DNA of 48,277 bases from the NCBI GenBank assembly GCA_044433305.1, contig JAWXTS010000004.1, positions 1-48,277 of the forward strand. Reading direction: 5' to 3'. The notes beneath the pieces were generated by a model. It searched no databases. It saw only the letters and a list, made by a program, of their open reading frames with translations, and had not been told where the DNA came from. The DNA is from JAWXTS01 sp044433305 (GTDB lineage Bacteria; Bacteroidota; Bacteroidia; Bacteroidales; Rikenellaceae). The translations under genes and the position numbers were made by a program. This document shows, in pieces, positions 24,360-33,577 of the stretch (its first letter is position 1; every line of letters starts with the position of its first letter).

Positions 24360-24366
24360 CTGAATT

Positions 24367-27219
24367 ATGGGACGAAAGAAAATATTACTATTGGCAATGG
24401 CTATGACGTTTTGTTTGACACTTAACGCCCAGTACTATTCGCCCGGACGTTCAGCATACAATATAAAGTGGCGCACACGAGAATTTAATAGCGGTAAGTT
24501 TATCTATCCCGACTACTTTGAGAAGGGGGCTGCCCGCTTCACTATGATGTATGACTCGCTAACTGAGAGCATAAACTATGGCATGAGCCTACCTGCCATG
24601 TCCATGCCTGTTGTAGTGCATGCCGAGAATGTTAGCTCCAATGGTCTTGTTATTCTCGCACCCAATCGCAGCGAGCTGCTTTCCATACCAGATATAGATA
24701 ACTTTGCCACCGAGTGGTATGCACACCTTGTAGCCCACGAGTATAGGCATGCCGTGCAGTATGCTAATCTTTCGGCTCACTTCTTCAAGCCTCTGAGCTG
24801 GTTTATTGGCCAGCAGTCAGATTTGATTTCGATAGGTATGGTGCCGTTGTGGTTTCTTGAGGGCGACGCGGTTATGGCTGAGACTCAGGCCTCAGATTTT
24901 GGCCGTGCATTGCAACCCTCTTTCACCATGGCTTATAGGGCCTACTTGGATGGTGAGATGCCCGACTTCTCGCGCGATAAGTGGTATACAGGCTCTTATA
25001 GAGACTATATCCCCGATCATTACAGTCTTGGTTATCAGTTAGTAAGATACTCGCGCAACCAGTATGGGGTAGATATGTGGGATAAGATTATGGACTATAC
25101 TTCGCGCTATCCATACACTATCTTTGCAAGGAAGATAGCCATGAAGAAGTATTACTCGACATCTACGGACGATCTGCTCGATAGGACGATGCTTGAGATG
25201 CAGAGCTATTGGGCACAGCTGCCAAATAGGGAAAACTCGGCTCAGCAGGTGATGGAAACGCCCCATAGGGACTTCACAAAATATAAATCGCCAGTGATTA
25301 TTAATGATAGCACGGTCTACATTGTTAAGGAATCATATGATAGAGCCTCTAGAATAGTTTCGCTTGATACGCGCGATTCTTCTGAGGATGTTGTGGCTAA
25401 TATAGGCGTTCTGTACACGCCACCCAGTATGTATGGCTCGAAGCTGCTGTGGAGTGAGGTTCGCCAGAGCCTTTTCTGGGAGCAGAAGAACACAACGAAG
25501 ATATGCTACTATGATTTGAATGAGGGTAACAAGGGTACTATATCTACCCCTGAGCCTAACCCTATGTTCCCCGTTATTATAGACGATATGCTGGCTTACT
25601 TTGCCTACGATTATAGCGGAGTCTTTTCCTTGGTCATTGGAAAAAGGAGCATGCCATTGAAAGGCGTTAGCTCGGTTCACGGCTTGGCCTATGATGACAG
25701 AACGGCTACTTTGGTGGCCATAATTCTTCAGGCGCAGGGCATGTCTATTGTTGAGATTGATGTTAATGATGGCGCTATAAACTATATCACACAGCCCTCG
25801 CGCACGACGGTTTCTGAGCTTCGTGCAGCACACGGAGTGTTGACCTTCTCTTCTATCGCTTCGGGTTATGACGAGGTTCATACCCTTGATTTGGCCTCGG
25901 GCATTGAGCGTAGGCTCACCACCTCGCGCTATGGCAGTTTCAGCCCTTCGGCCATCAGCGATTCTGGCAGGGTGTATCTTACAAGTTATTCTACCGATGG
26001 CTACTTGCTTGGTTATCAGGATGTGGATAATGCTAAGGACAGTGTTGTCGGCTACTCTTATCTGCCACAGAACGTGGTGAACCTTAAGGCTGTGAAGTTG
26101 GAGATTGTCAATATCGACTCGCTGTCTATGAGTATAGAAAAGGCGTTGGAGACAACCTCAGAGCAAACTCTCGAATCTCAGAGCCGCCCATACAGCAAGG
26201 CTGCTCACATGATTAACATCCATAGCTGGATGCCGCTAGGCTTCAACCCTTACGACATTGTCGATGAAAGCAGCTTTGATTTTGCACTTGGATTAACACT
26301 CCTAAACCAAAATATCTTGGGTACGCTCGTTGGTTCGGCCTCCTATCGCTATACCGATGCTGGGCACCTCGGTTCGGCAAAGATAGATTATGAGGGTCTG
26401 CCAGTGAAATTTGAGCTAGAAGCAGAGTATGGTGGCGAGCAGCTGTATTATGGATATGTTCTAGATGGTAGTGGGCTTGAGGCTCCGGGCACAAACTTCT
26501 CGGCCTCGCTCATGGCTTATCTGCCTATGACCATATCGTCGGATTATCACACGCGAACCTTGACTCCTGTGGCCGAGTATTCGTATATCAATGCCAAGGG
26601 TTATCTTGGTTCTAGCACTCCTGTGTCCGATTATATTGGGCAGATGGGGCTGGCACTTTATTATTCTGATTATGTGCGCATGGCCTATCGTGATATTCTG
26701 CCACGCTGGGGCTATAACCTTAAGCTGTCTAGGGTGTCGAGTCCTAATATGGATATTTTCAGTGAGCTTTATCAGTTTCGCGCTGGAGTCTATACCCCCG
26801 CTCTGATGCCTCACCATTCGATAAATATAAATGCTGCGGTGCAGTATCAAGAGCCTCAGATGATGAACTTCTATAATAAGGAGCTTTATCCTAGAGGTGC
26901 AGAGTCAAGCAGTATTGCCGCCAGCAAGTATCTAGCCTCACGCATAGACTATCAGCTTCCGCTGGCTTATCCAGACTGGGGACTTAATAGTATAGTCTAC
27001 TTCAAGCGTCTAAGGTTAGGGCTTAATGCTGACTTTGCGCGTTTTGTTGAGGTAAATACTTCTGAGTGGAATAATGTTTGGTCGTATGGAGCAACTCTGT
27101 ATTTTGATATGCATGCTCTGCGCATACCTGTTAATCTTACCACTTTCAGTGTCTCGGTGTACAAGCCGTCTGATAACAAGGGGGTTGTGGCAGGGGTTAA
27201 TTTCTCCTTGCCTTTGTAG
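24367..27219 (+). CDS. Secreted metallopeptidase-like protein with beta-propeller and C-terminal barrel
   Basis: A 950-residue exported protein with signal peptide (LLLAMAMTFCLTLNAQ, cleavage near residue 22). The first third contains HEYRH at residues 124-128 and WFLEGDAVMAE with Glu165, the HExxH...E pattern of gluzincin zinc peptidases; all three metal ligands are present. Residues of about 300-570 look like a TolB/WD40-type beta-propeller. The final 320 residues are alternating hydrophobic strands ending NFSLPL, as in outer-membrane beta-barrel surface-antigen proteins. The order peptidase, propeller, barrel suggests an outer-membrane protein with a catalytic domain. Homologous hypothetical proteins occur in Bacteroidota. 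The peptidase activity is inferred only from the motifs. Confidence 0.72.
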   Translation: MGRKKILLLAMAMTFCLTLNAQYYSPGRSAYNIKWRTREFNSGKFIYPDYFEKGAARFTMMYDSLTESINYGMSLPAMSMPVVVHAENVSSNGLVILAPNRSELLSIPDIDNFATEWYAHLVAHEYRHAVQYANLSAHFFKPLSWFIGQQSDLISIGMVPLWFLEGDAVMAETQASDFGRALQPSFTMAYRAYLDGEMPDFSRDKWYTGSYRDYIPDHYSLGYQLVRYSRNQYGVDMWDKIMDYTSRYPYTIFARKIAMKKYYSTSTDDLLDRTMLEMQSYWAQLPNRENSAQQVMETPHRDFTKYKSPVIINDSTVYIVKESYDRASRIVSLDTRDSSEDVVANIGVLYTPPSMYGSKLLWSEVRQSLFWEQKNTTKICYYDLNEGNKGTISTPEPNPMFPVIIDDMLAYFAYDYSGVFSLVIGKRSMPLKGVSSVHGLAYDDRTATLVAIILQAQGMSIVEIDVNDGAINYITQPSRTTVSELRAAHGVLTFSSIASGYDEVHTLDLASGIERRLTTSRYGSFSPSAISDSGRVYLTSYSTDGYLLGYQDVDNAKDSVVGYSYLPQNVVNLKAVKLEIVNIDSLSMSIEKALETTSEQTLESQSRPYSKAAHMINIHSWMPLGFNPYDIVDESSFDFALGLTLLNQNILGTLVGSASYRYTDAGHLGSAKIDYEGLPVKFELEAEYGGEQLYYGYVLDGSGLEAPGTNFSASLMAYLPMTISSDYHTRTLTPVAEYSYINAKGYLGSSTPVSDYIGQMGLALYYSDYVRMAYRDILPRWGYNLKLSRVSSPNMDIFSELYQFRAGVYTPALMPHHSININAAVQYQEPQMMNFYNKELYPRGAESSSIAASKYLASRIDYQLPLAYPDWGLNSIVYFKRLRLGLNADFARFVEVNTSEWNNVWSYGATLYFDMHALRIPVNLTTFSVSVYKPSDNKGVVAGVNFSLPL

Positions 27220-27226
27220 ACGAGGA

Positions 27227-27282
27227 TATATCATAAAAAAAGACTAACAAGCACAGTGCCTGTTAGTCTTTTTTATGATATA
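27227..27282. terminator. Bidirectional terminator between the convergent peptidase-like gene and mutB
   Basis: A near-perfect inverted repeat: TATATCAT, A7, GACTAACA on the left and TGTTAGTC, T6, ATGATATA on the right, around an 11-base loop. With an A-run on one side and a T-run on the other it should stop transcription from both directions. Confidence 0.9.
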
Positions 27283-27295
27283 AACCTCTATGGGT

Positions 27296-29431
27296 TTAGT
27301 CCTCAAGTAGGATATCCATCATCTTGATGGCAGCGTCAGCGATAGGCGTGCCAGGTCCGAAGATTGCAGCAGCACCAGCCTCATATAGCTTGTCGTAGTC
27401 TTGCAATGGAATAACACCACCAACGATAACTACGATGTCCTCGCGACCTAGCTTAGCAAGCTCAGCAACGATTTGAGGAACTAGAGTCTTGTGTCCAGCA
27501 GCTAGTGAAGATACACCAACCACGTGAACGTCATTCTCTACTGCTTGCTTAGCAGCCTCGGCAGGAGTCTGGAACAATGGTCCCATATCAACGTCGAAAC
27601 CTATGTCAGCATAACCCGTAGCAACAACTTTGGCTCCACGGTCGTGACCATCTTGACCAAGTTTAGCAATCATGATACGAGGTTGACGTCCCTCTTTTTT
27701 AGCGAACTCAGCAACTAGCTGTTTTGCTTTCTCAAATTGTGAATCGTTATGCACTTCTGAAGAATAAACACCTGAAATTGAACGAATAACTGCGTTGTAG
27801 CGACCTACGATTTTCTCGCAGGCATCAGAGATTTCACCTAGTGTAGCACGAAGCTTGGCTGCCTCAACTGCTAGAGCTAGCAAGTTGCCACCTTGTTTTG
27901 TGTGAACACAATCAGTGATAGCTTGAAGAGCCGCCTGAACCTTAGCCTCGTCACGACCAGCGCGTAGAGTCTCAAGGCGTGCGATTTGCTCCTCGCGAAC
28001 AGCTGTGTTATCAACATCCAAGATGTCGATAGGATCTTCTTTCTCTAGACGGTATTTGTTTACACCAACGATAGTCTCTTGTGCAGAGTCAATCTTAGCT
28101 TGCTTGCGAGCCGAAGCCTCCTCGATACGCATCTTAGGAATACCTGTCTCGATAGCTTTACTCATACCTCCTAGTTTCTCAACCTCTTGAATCAAGTCCC
28201 ATGCCTTGTGAGCAATCTCGTGAGTCAAGCTCTCAACATAGTAAGAACCAGCCCAAGGGTCAACTACGCGAGTTGCGCTAGTCTCCTCTTGGATATATAT
28301 CTGAGTGTTACGTGCGATACGAGCCGAGAAGTCAGTAGGAAGAGCGATGGCCTCGTCAAGTGCATTTGTGTGCAATGACTGAGTGTGACCCAAGGCTGCA
28401 CCCATAGCCTCGATGGCTGTACGAGCAACATTGTTGAATGGGTCTTGCTCTGTAAGAGACCAACCTGAAGTCTGTGAGTGAGTACGTAGGGCAAGAGATT
28501 TAGGGTTCTTAGGGTTGAACTGAGAAACAATCTTAGCCCATAGCATACGTGCTGCACGCATCTTAGCAATCTCCATGAAGTGATTCATGCCGATAGCCCA
28601 GAAGAATGACAAACGTGGTGCAAAGGTATCAATGTTCATGCCTGCTGCAACTCCTGTGCGTAGGTACTCAAGACCGTCAGCTAGGGTGTAAGCCAACTCG
28701 ATGTCGGCAGTGGCGCCAGCCTCCTGCATGTGGTATCCCGAAATTGAGATAGAGTTGAACTTAGGCATGTTGTTAGATGTGTACTCGAAGATGTCAGCGA
28801 TAATCTTCATAGAGAATTCTGGTGGGTAGATGTATGTGTTACGCACCATAAATTCTTTAAGGATATCGTTCTGGATAGTTCCGCTAAGCTCCTCTAGTTT
28901 GGCTCCCTGCTCTAGACCCGCTACGATGTAGAAGGCTAGTACTGGAAGTACAGCACCATTCATAGTCATAGAAACAGACATCTTGTTCAATGGAATACCA
29001 TCGAAAAGAACTTTCATGTCCTCGACGCTACAAATAGATACACCTGCTTTACCAACGTCACCTACCACGCGAGGGTGGTCAGCATCATAGCCACGGTGAG
29101 TAGCAAGGTCAAAGGCCACAGAAAGACCTTTTTGACCAGATGCAAGGTTACGGCGATAGAAGGCGTTAGACTCCTGTGCTGTTGAGAATCCTGCGTATTG
29201 GCGGATAGTCCATGGACGCATAACATACATAGTGCTGTAAGGTCCACGTAGGAACGGTGCTATACCAGCGGCATAGTTTAGGTGTTCCATGTTTTCGAGG
29301 TCTTCGGCAGTATATTGCTTTTTGACCTCGATATGTTCTGGTGTGTGCCAAGTGTTATCTTGTTCGCTATTGCATGCACAACTTGGAGCAGCGACACCGT
29401 CGTATTTAAGCTCTGAAAATTTTGCTCTCAT
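27296..29431 (-). CDS. mutB: Methylmalonyl-CoA mutase, large (catalytic) subunit
   Basis: Adenosylcobalamin-dependent interconversion of succinyl-CoA and methylmalonyl-CoA, a step of propionate formation in Bacteroidota. The 711-residue protein has the TIM-barrel domain with TMYVMRPWTIRQYAGFSTA and the later YHMQEAGATADIELAYT substrate-site stretch. A C-terminal B12-binding domain has the GQDGHDRGAK motif near residue 592; its histidine is the lower axial cobalt ligand. Downstream of mutA with a 26-base gap, so both subunits are translated from one mRNA. meaB is at the other end of the window. Confidence 0.97.
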   Translation of the reverse strand: MRAKFSELKYDGVAAPSCACNSEQDNTWHTPEHIEVKKQYTAEDLENMEHLNYAAGIAPFLRGPYSTMYVMRPWTIRQYAGFSTAQESNAFYRRNLASGQKGLSVAFDLATHRGYDADHPRVVGDVGKAGVSICSVEDMKVLFDGIPLNKMSVSMTMNGAVLPVLAFYIVAGLEQGAKLEELSGTIQNDILKEFMVRNTYIYPPEFSMKIIADIFEYTSNNMPKFNSISISGYHMQEAGATADIELAYTLADGLEYLRTGVAAGMNIDTFAPRLSFFWAIGMNHFMEIAKMRAARMLWAKIVSQFNPKNPKSLALRTHSQTSGWSLTEQDPFNNVARTAIEAMGAALGHTQSLHTNALDEAIALPTDFSARIARNTQIYIQEETSATRVVDPWAGSYYVESLTHEIAHKAWDLIQEVEKLGGMSKAIETGIPKMRIEEASARKQAKIDSAQETIVGVNKYRLEKEDPIDILDVDNTAVREEQIARLETLRAGRDEAKVQAALQAITDCVHTKQGGNLLALAVEAAKLRATLGEISDACEKIVGRYNAVIRSISGVYSSEVHNDSQFEKAKQLVAEFAKKEGRQPRIMIAKLGQDGHDRGAKVVATGYADIGFDVDMGPLFQTPAEAAKQAVENDVHVVGVSSLAAGHKTLVPQIVAELAKLGREDIVVIVGGVIPLQDYDKLYEAGAAAIFGPGTPIADAAIKMMDILLED

Positions 29432-29457
29432 AATCTTTAATTTTTCTCAGGTATCGT

Positions 29458-31329
29458 TTATAGTCCTAGTTTAGAGGCGTAGCCACGCAAAGTTTCTAGA
29501 ACGTTAGATTTAACACTTATGAAGTTCTCGATGCCTTGGGCTTTAAGCTCCTCAGTGCATGCTGGAGCACCAGCAACAACAAAGATTGCTTTGTCGCCAA
29601 GTAGCTGCTTAGCCTCAAGTGCAAGAGTTGCATAGTCGTCGTCTGACGCGCAGATAACAACGATGTCAGCCTTAGCGTCTAGGGCTGCCTTAGCACCCTC
29701 TTCAACGCTCTTGAAGTAAGTGTTATCCACAGTTTGGATACCAGCACAAGCAAAGAAGTTGCAAGCAAACTGAGCGCGAGCACGAGCAAATGACAAAGAA
29801 CCACATGTAAGCATAAATGCTTGTGGGCGAGTTTCTGCACTATCAAACTTCATGCGTAGAGCCTCAAACTCTTCTGCACCACGGAAGACTACTAGAGCCT
29901 TGCTTGCGGCATCGTCTGAGCAAGAGCAAATGCAAGATGGCTTGCTGCTAGTTTTAGCCTCGATGATTGCGCTATCTAGAGTCTCAGTGAAGTTAGGGAA
30001 CTGGTTTGTTCCTAGCAATGTTTCGCGACGTGTAGCGATGTTGTTGCGGCGTTTTGCTGCCGAAGCATCAACTTGCTCTTTGATATATCCGCTCTCGAAA
30101 GCTGCGATATAACCACCTTTGTCCTCTATCTCTTTGAATAGAGCCCATGCTTGGTCTGCTATGCTTTGAGTCAAGTTCTCGATATAGTAAGAACCACCTG
30201 ATGGGTCTGCCACAGCGTCGAAGTGAGACTCTTTCTTAAGCAATAGCTGGATGTTACGTGCTATACGCAAAGAGAAGTCAGTTGCTTTCTCGTAAGGGGC
30301 GTTGAAAGGAGTAACGTCCAAAGAGTGTACACCTGCAATAGCTGCACTCATAGCCTCGGTTGTGGCACGTAGCATATTTACATAAGGATCGTAAACTGTT
30401 TGGTTCCACTTAGAAGTCAAAGCGTGTAGCTTCATGCGGTGAGAGCAACCACGTTTTGGGTTGTATGTAGTCATGATGTTAGACCATAGCAGACGTGCAG
30501 CACGTAGCTTGGCTATCTCCATGAAGTAGTTTGAACCTACCGAGTAGTTGAAGCGTATTGCTGGAGAGGCTTGATCAACGTCAAGACCTAGTTCCATAAG
30601 CTTAACAACATATTCGTGAGCTACGGCTAGTGAGTAAGCAAGCTCTTGAACGATTGTTGCACCACACATATTGAAGTTGTGGGCTGTGATAGAGATAAAG
30701 CGCATACGCTTGCCATAAGTACCAGCTTGTTTGATAAGCTCGGCGATACTTTCGAAGCACTTGTTTTGATCGCAGAACTTGCCCTCTAGGGTAAGGCCTT
30801 TGATGATAGGGTCGATAACAAAGTTGATTTTCAGGTTCTCTGGGTCTGTGTTCTTTGCTTGGGCGCGAGCTATTACAAGCTCAGCGACTTTGCGTACAGC
30901 GCAACCGCAGAAAGAAATCTCTACATCCTCGGCTATGCCATCAAGTAGTGTTTCAAGGTCTTCTGCCGAAAATTCTTTGTTGTTGATGTTGAAGCCTAGA
31001 GCCTCGACACCTCTTTCGATGATGTTTTTTGCTGTTTCATTTCCCGTTTTTGGGCATTCAACAACAATAGTTTGGTTAATAAGCCAGCCACCTTCTTTTT
31101 TGGCTCCGCGCACGAAAGGTGCCTCACCAGGTTTTGAGTCAAGGAAATTGACATTTGCCAGATCCTCGGCACGATAGTATGGCCTTACATTAAAACCTTC
31201 GGCGGTTTTCCAAACGAGCTTACGATCGTAGTCCGCGCCTTTAAGGTCTGTCTTGATGACCTCTTCCCAATGCTCAGTAGACACTGGAGGGAATTGCTCA
31301 AAAAGTTTTTTGTCCTTACAACTTGCCAT
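29458..31329 (-). CDS. mutA: Methylmalonyl-CoA mutase, small subunit
   Basis: The 623-residue non-catalytic partner of MutB. It keeps the barrel scaffold (FNVRPYYRAEDL near the start, RFISITAHNFNMCGATIVQELAYSL in the middle) and a degenerate C-terminal cobalamin-like domain in which DxHxxG is not present, as expected for small subunits. Residues 473-480 hold a short Cys-rich insert (CICSCSDD) in the linker between the two domains; I know no role for it. It is the first gene of the mutA-mutB unit and is divergent from the LacI-type regulator. Confidence 0.95.
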   Translation of the reverse strand: MASCKDKKLFEQFPPVSTEHWEEVIKTDLKGADYDRKLVWKTAEGFNVRPYYRAEDLANVNFLDSKPGEAPFVRGAKKEGGWLINQTIVVECPKTGNETAKNIIERGVEALGFNINNKEFSAEDLETLLDGIAEDVEISFCGCAVRKVAELVIARAQAKNTDPENLKINFVIDPIIKGLTLEGKFCDQNKCFESIAELIKQAGTYGKRMRFISITAHNFNMCGATIVQELAYSLAVAHEYVVKLMELGLDVDQASPAIRFNYSVGSNYFMEIAKLRAARLLWSNIMTTYNPKRGCSHRMKLHALTSKWNQTVYDPYVNMLRATTEAMSAAIAGVHSLDVTPFNAPYEKATDFSLRIARNIQLLLKKESHFDAVADPSGGSYYIENLTQSIADQAWALFKEIEDKGGYIAAFESGYIKEQVDASAAKRRNNIATRRETLLGTNQFPNFTETLDSAIIEAKTSSKPSCICSCSDDAASKALVVFRGAEEFEALRMKFDSAETRPQAFMLTCGSLSFARARAQFACNFFACAGIQTVDNTYFKSVEEGAKAALDAKADIVVICASDDDYATLALEAKQLLGDKAIFVVAGAPACTEELKAQGIENFISVKSNVLETLRGYASKLGL

Positions 31330-31380
31330 GTTTTTATTATTTAGATATTAAAGTTTTAGTTTCTATTTTAAAACAACCCA

Positions 31381-31388
31381 CAAATATA
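31381..31388 (-). promoter_or_regulatory. Possible -7 element for mutA-mutB
   Basis: On the minus strand the sequence reads TATATTTG, a match to TAnnTTTG, 52 bases upstream of the mutA ATG. No -33 TTG at the usual distance. Confidence 0.38.
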
Positions 31389-31578
31389 CATCTTTTTTAT
31401 TTATAGTCTAATTTTATACCAACCTTTGTTGCAATACTAGGGTATTTAACATACATTTTTATTAACAAAGAGCATTTGATATGATAAATATAGGCCATGC
31501 AGAGTCTCTAGGCTCTAAAATCATGGATGTTATCTTTGAAATCAAGGGCGAATAGTGTGTTTTTTGTTGCCAATATAA

Positions 31579-31609
31579 TTGTAAAACTAAGATATAAATT
31601 TTATATTTG
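31579..31609 (+). promoter_or_regulatory. Promoter of the lacI-kduI-kduD unit
   Basis: TTG at 31579-31581, a 20-base spacer and TATATTTG at 31602-31609 fit the Bacteroidota promoter well. The start of transcription should be around 31616, inside the operator-like palindrome that follows. Confidence 0.68.
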
Positions 31610-31623
31610 TGCAATCGATTACA
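31610..31623. promoter_or_regulatory. Operator-like palindrome for the LacI-type regulator
   Basis: TGCAATCGATTACA is a 14-base palindrome with a central CG and one mismatched pair, the general form of LacI-family operators. It directly abuts the -7 box and covers the expected transcription start, so binding there would block the promoter. Autoregulation by the adjacent regulator is inferred. Confidence 0.55.
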
Positions 31624-31640
31624 TGAAATGCGGGTAGATA

Positions 31641-32657
31641 ATGCCAATAAGAAAGAAAACCTCTATATACGATATTGCCGCCGAATTAAATGTTTCGGCC
31701 TCGACCGTTTCTAGAGCCTTGCATGACCACCCCGCAATAAGTGAGGCGATGAAGGAGAAAGTGCGCGCAAAAGTGCTTGAGATGAACTATCATCCCAACC
31801 ATGCCGCGGTGACGCTTAAGACAGGACGCGTGAATACCATAGCCATTGTTGTACCTTCAATAAATCGTAATTTCTTTGCTTCGGTAATCGAGGGCGTGGA
31901 GGACGTTGTATATAAGCTGGGATATGACCTTATGATATGCAAGTCTTCGGACAACTATAAAAAAGAAGTGCAGCTCATAGAAAAACTTTCTAGGGGCAAG
32001 GTCGATGGAATAATAGCCTCGCTGGCAGCTGAGACCACAGACTTTTCGCACTACCAGAATATTATATCGAGCAAGATTCCGCTTGTGCTTTTCGATAGGT
32101 GGACTCCGCTTGAAGGTGCGGGCAAGGTTGTATCGGATGATAAACACGCCTCATATATGGCCACCAAGCACCTTGTTGATACGGGCCGTAGGCGCATATT
32201 TCACTTTGCTGGAGATAGCAACGTGTCTGTGTGGAACGATAGAAAGAGCGGATACCTTGAGGCTATGAGAGATTATAGAATAGAGGTAGGCAAAGATTGG
32301 ATATATACCGACACTCCGTGTGAGCAGAGTGGGGTAGAGTTTGCCAAGAAGATATTGGCAATGAAACCCGAAGACAGGCCCGACGCCATTTATAGCACGG
32401 GAGACTATGCCGCAAAGGGCTTGCTTGAAGAACTTACAAGAAACGATGTTCGTGTGCCAGAAGATATAGCTATCGTAGGCTACTCGAACGAACCAATAGA
32501 CGTGTTGCTGAGACCAACAATGACCTCGGTAGAACAATATGGCCACAAGATGGGTAAGGCCGCAGCAAAGATGGTTATAGATGCCATTTGTGGAGAGCCT
32601 ATGAGTGAGCATATTATAAAGTCGAGGCTGATAATTAGAGAATCATCAATGAAGTAA
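31641..32657 (+). CDS. LacI family transcriptional regulator
   Basis: A 338-residue DNA-binding repressor-type protein. The N-terminal helix-turn-helix is clear (SIYDIAAELNVSASTVSRAL at about 8-27), followed by the hinge helix near residue 50 and a periplasmic-binding-protein-like sensor domain (TIAIVVPSINRNFFASVIEG onward). Placed 37 bases upstream of kduI in the same direction, it probably controls uronate catabolism like KdgR-type regulators. The effector may be 2-keto-3-deoxygluconate or a related intermediate, which sequence cannot prove. A palindrome at its own promoter suggests autoregulation. Confidence 0.9.
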   Translation: MPIRKKTSIYDIAAELNVSASTVSRALHDHPAISEAMKEKVRAKVLEMNYHPNHAAVTLKTGRVNTIAIVVPSINRNFFASVIEGVEDVVYKLGYDLMICKSSDNYKKEVQLIEKLSRGKVDGIIASLAAETTDFSHYQNIISSKIPLVLFDRWTPLEGAGKVVSDDKHASYMATKHLVDTGRRRIFHFAGDSNVSVWNDRKSGYLEAMRDYRIEVGKDWIYTDTPCEQSGVEFAKKILAMKPEDRPDAIYSTGDYAAKGLLEELTRNDVRVPEDIAIVGYSNEPIDVLLRPTMTSVEQYGHKMGKAAAKMVIDAICGEPMSEHIIKSRLIIRESSMK

Positions 32658-32694
32658 TAACCATTTAATATTAAAAAACTAAAACCTTAAAACT

Positions 32695-33543
32695 ATGAGC
32701 AAAGTACAATGCGAAGTGAGATATCCTTCTCACCAAGACGATGTAAAACATTATGACACAGCCAAATTGCGCGAGCACTTCTTGGTTAAAAAAATGATGA
32801 ACGCAGACGAAATCAAAATGGTTTACTCTATGTTCGACCGTATGATAGCTGGTGGTGTTATGCCAGTAAACGAAGTGGTAACACTTGAGGCTCCAGAGAT
32901 TTTGCGTGCTGAGTGCTTTACAGAGCGTCGCGAGCTAGGTATCATCAACACATCTAAAGGTGCTGGTGTTGTTATCGTTGACGAAGAGGAGTTTGAACTA
33001 GGTTTCAAAGAAGCTCTTTACATCGGTCGCGGTATGCACACTGTATCTTTCAAAAGCCTTGATGCAGCTTGCCCAGCACAGTTCTATTTCAACTCTGCTG
33101 TTGCTCACTGCACTTACCCAACAACTAAAGTTACTAAAGACAACGCTATCGTAATGGAGCTAGGTTCTTTGGAGGGTAGCAACCACCGTATCATCAACCG
33201 TATGATTGTTAAAGAGGTTCTTCCTACTTGCCAACTACAAATGGGTCTTACAGAGCTTAAACCAGGTAGCGTATGGAACACTATGCCTGCTCACACTCAC
33301 GACCGTCGTATGGAAATCTACTACTACTTTGATATTGACGAGACTGATGCAGTTTGTCACTTTATGGGTCAACCTCAGGAGACTCGTCCAATCTGGATGC
33401 AAGGTGGTGATGCAGTCGTTTCTCCTGTATGGAGTATTCACTCTGCTTGTGCAACATCTAACTATACTTTCGTTTGGGGTATGGGTGGCGAGAACCATGA
33501 CTACACAGACATGGATACTTGTGCATATACAGATCTAAAATAA
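32695..33543 (+). CDS. kduI: 5-keto-4-deoxyuronate isomerase
   Basis: Zinc-dependent cupin enzyme converting 4-deoxy-L-threo-5-hexosulose uronate to 3-deoxy-D-glycero-2,5-hexodiulosonate, after pectin or glycosaminoglycan lyases and unsaturated uronyl hydrolases. The 282-residue protein carries the metal ligands in PAHTHDRRME (His200, His202, Glu207) and SIHSAC (His249), each four positions later than in the 278-residue E. coli enzyme. Codon choice is strongly biased (AAA over AAG, GCT, CGT), unlike neighbours such as the regulator, pointing to high expression. kduD follows after 34 bases. Confidence 0.96.
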   Translation: MSKVQCEVRYPSHQDDVKHYDTAKLREHFLVKKMMNADEIKMVYSMFDRMIAGGVMPVNEVVTLEAPEILRAECFTERRELGIINTSKGAGVVIVDEEEFELGFKEALYIGRGMHTVSFKSLDAACPAQFYFNSAVAHCTYPTTKVTKDNAIVMELGSLEGSNHRIINRMIVKEVLPTCQLQMGLTELKPGSVWNTMPAHTHDRRMEIYYYFDIDETDAVCHFMGQPQETRPIWMQGGDAVVSPVWSIHSACATSNYTFVWGMGGENHDYTDMDTCAYTDLK

Positions 33544-33577
33544 TTTAATACCAACAATAATTTAAAATTTATTTACA

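Larger units (their letters stand above)
31330..31640. other. Divergent intergenic region between mutA and the LacI-type gene
   Basis: About 310 A/T-rich bases without a convincing gene. The left part holds a possible mutA -7 box, and the right end holds the regulator promoter and a palindromic operator-like site. A 24-codon open frame at 31481-31555 has no recognised product. The rest shows nothing I can name. Confidence 0.6.

Noticed and set aside
25333..25881. 182-codon open frame antisense to the peptidase-like gene
   Set aside because: It mirrors a well-supported coding frame, has no domain or promoter, and its composition is that of a shadow frame.
31481..31555. 24-codon open frame between mutA and the LacI-type gene
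   Set aside because: No promoter, no recognised similarity and a short length; chance occurrence is likely.
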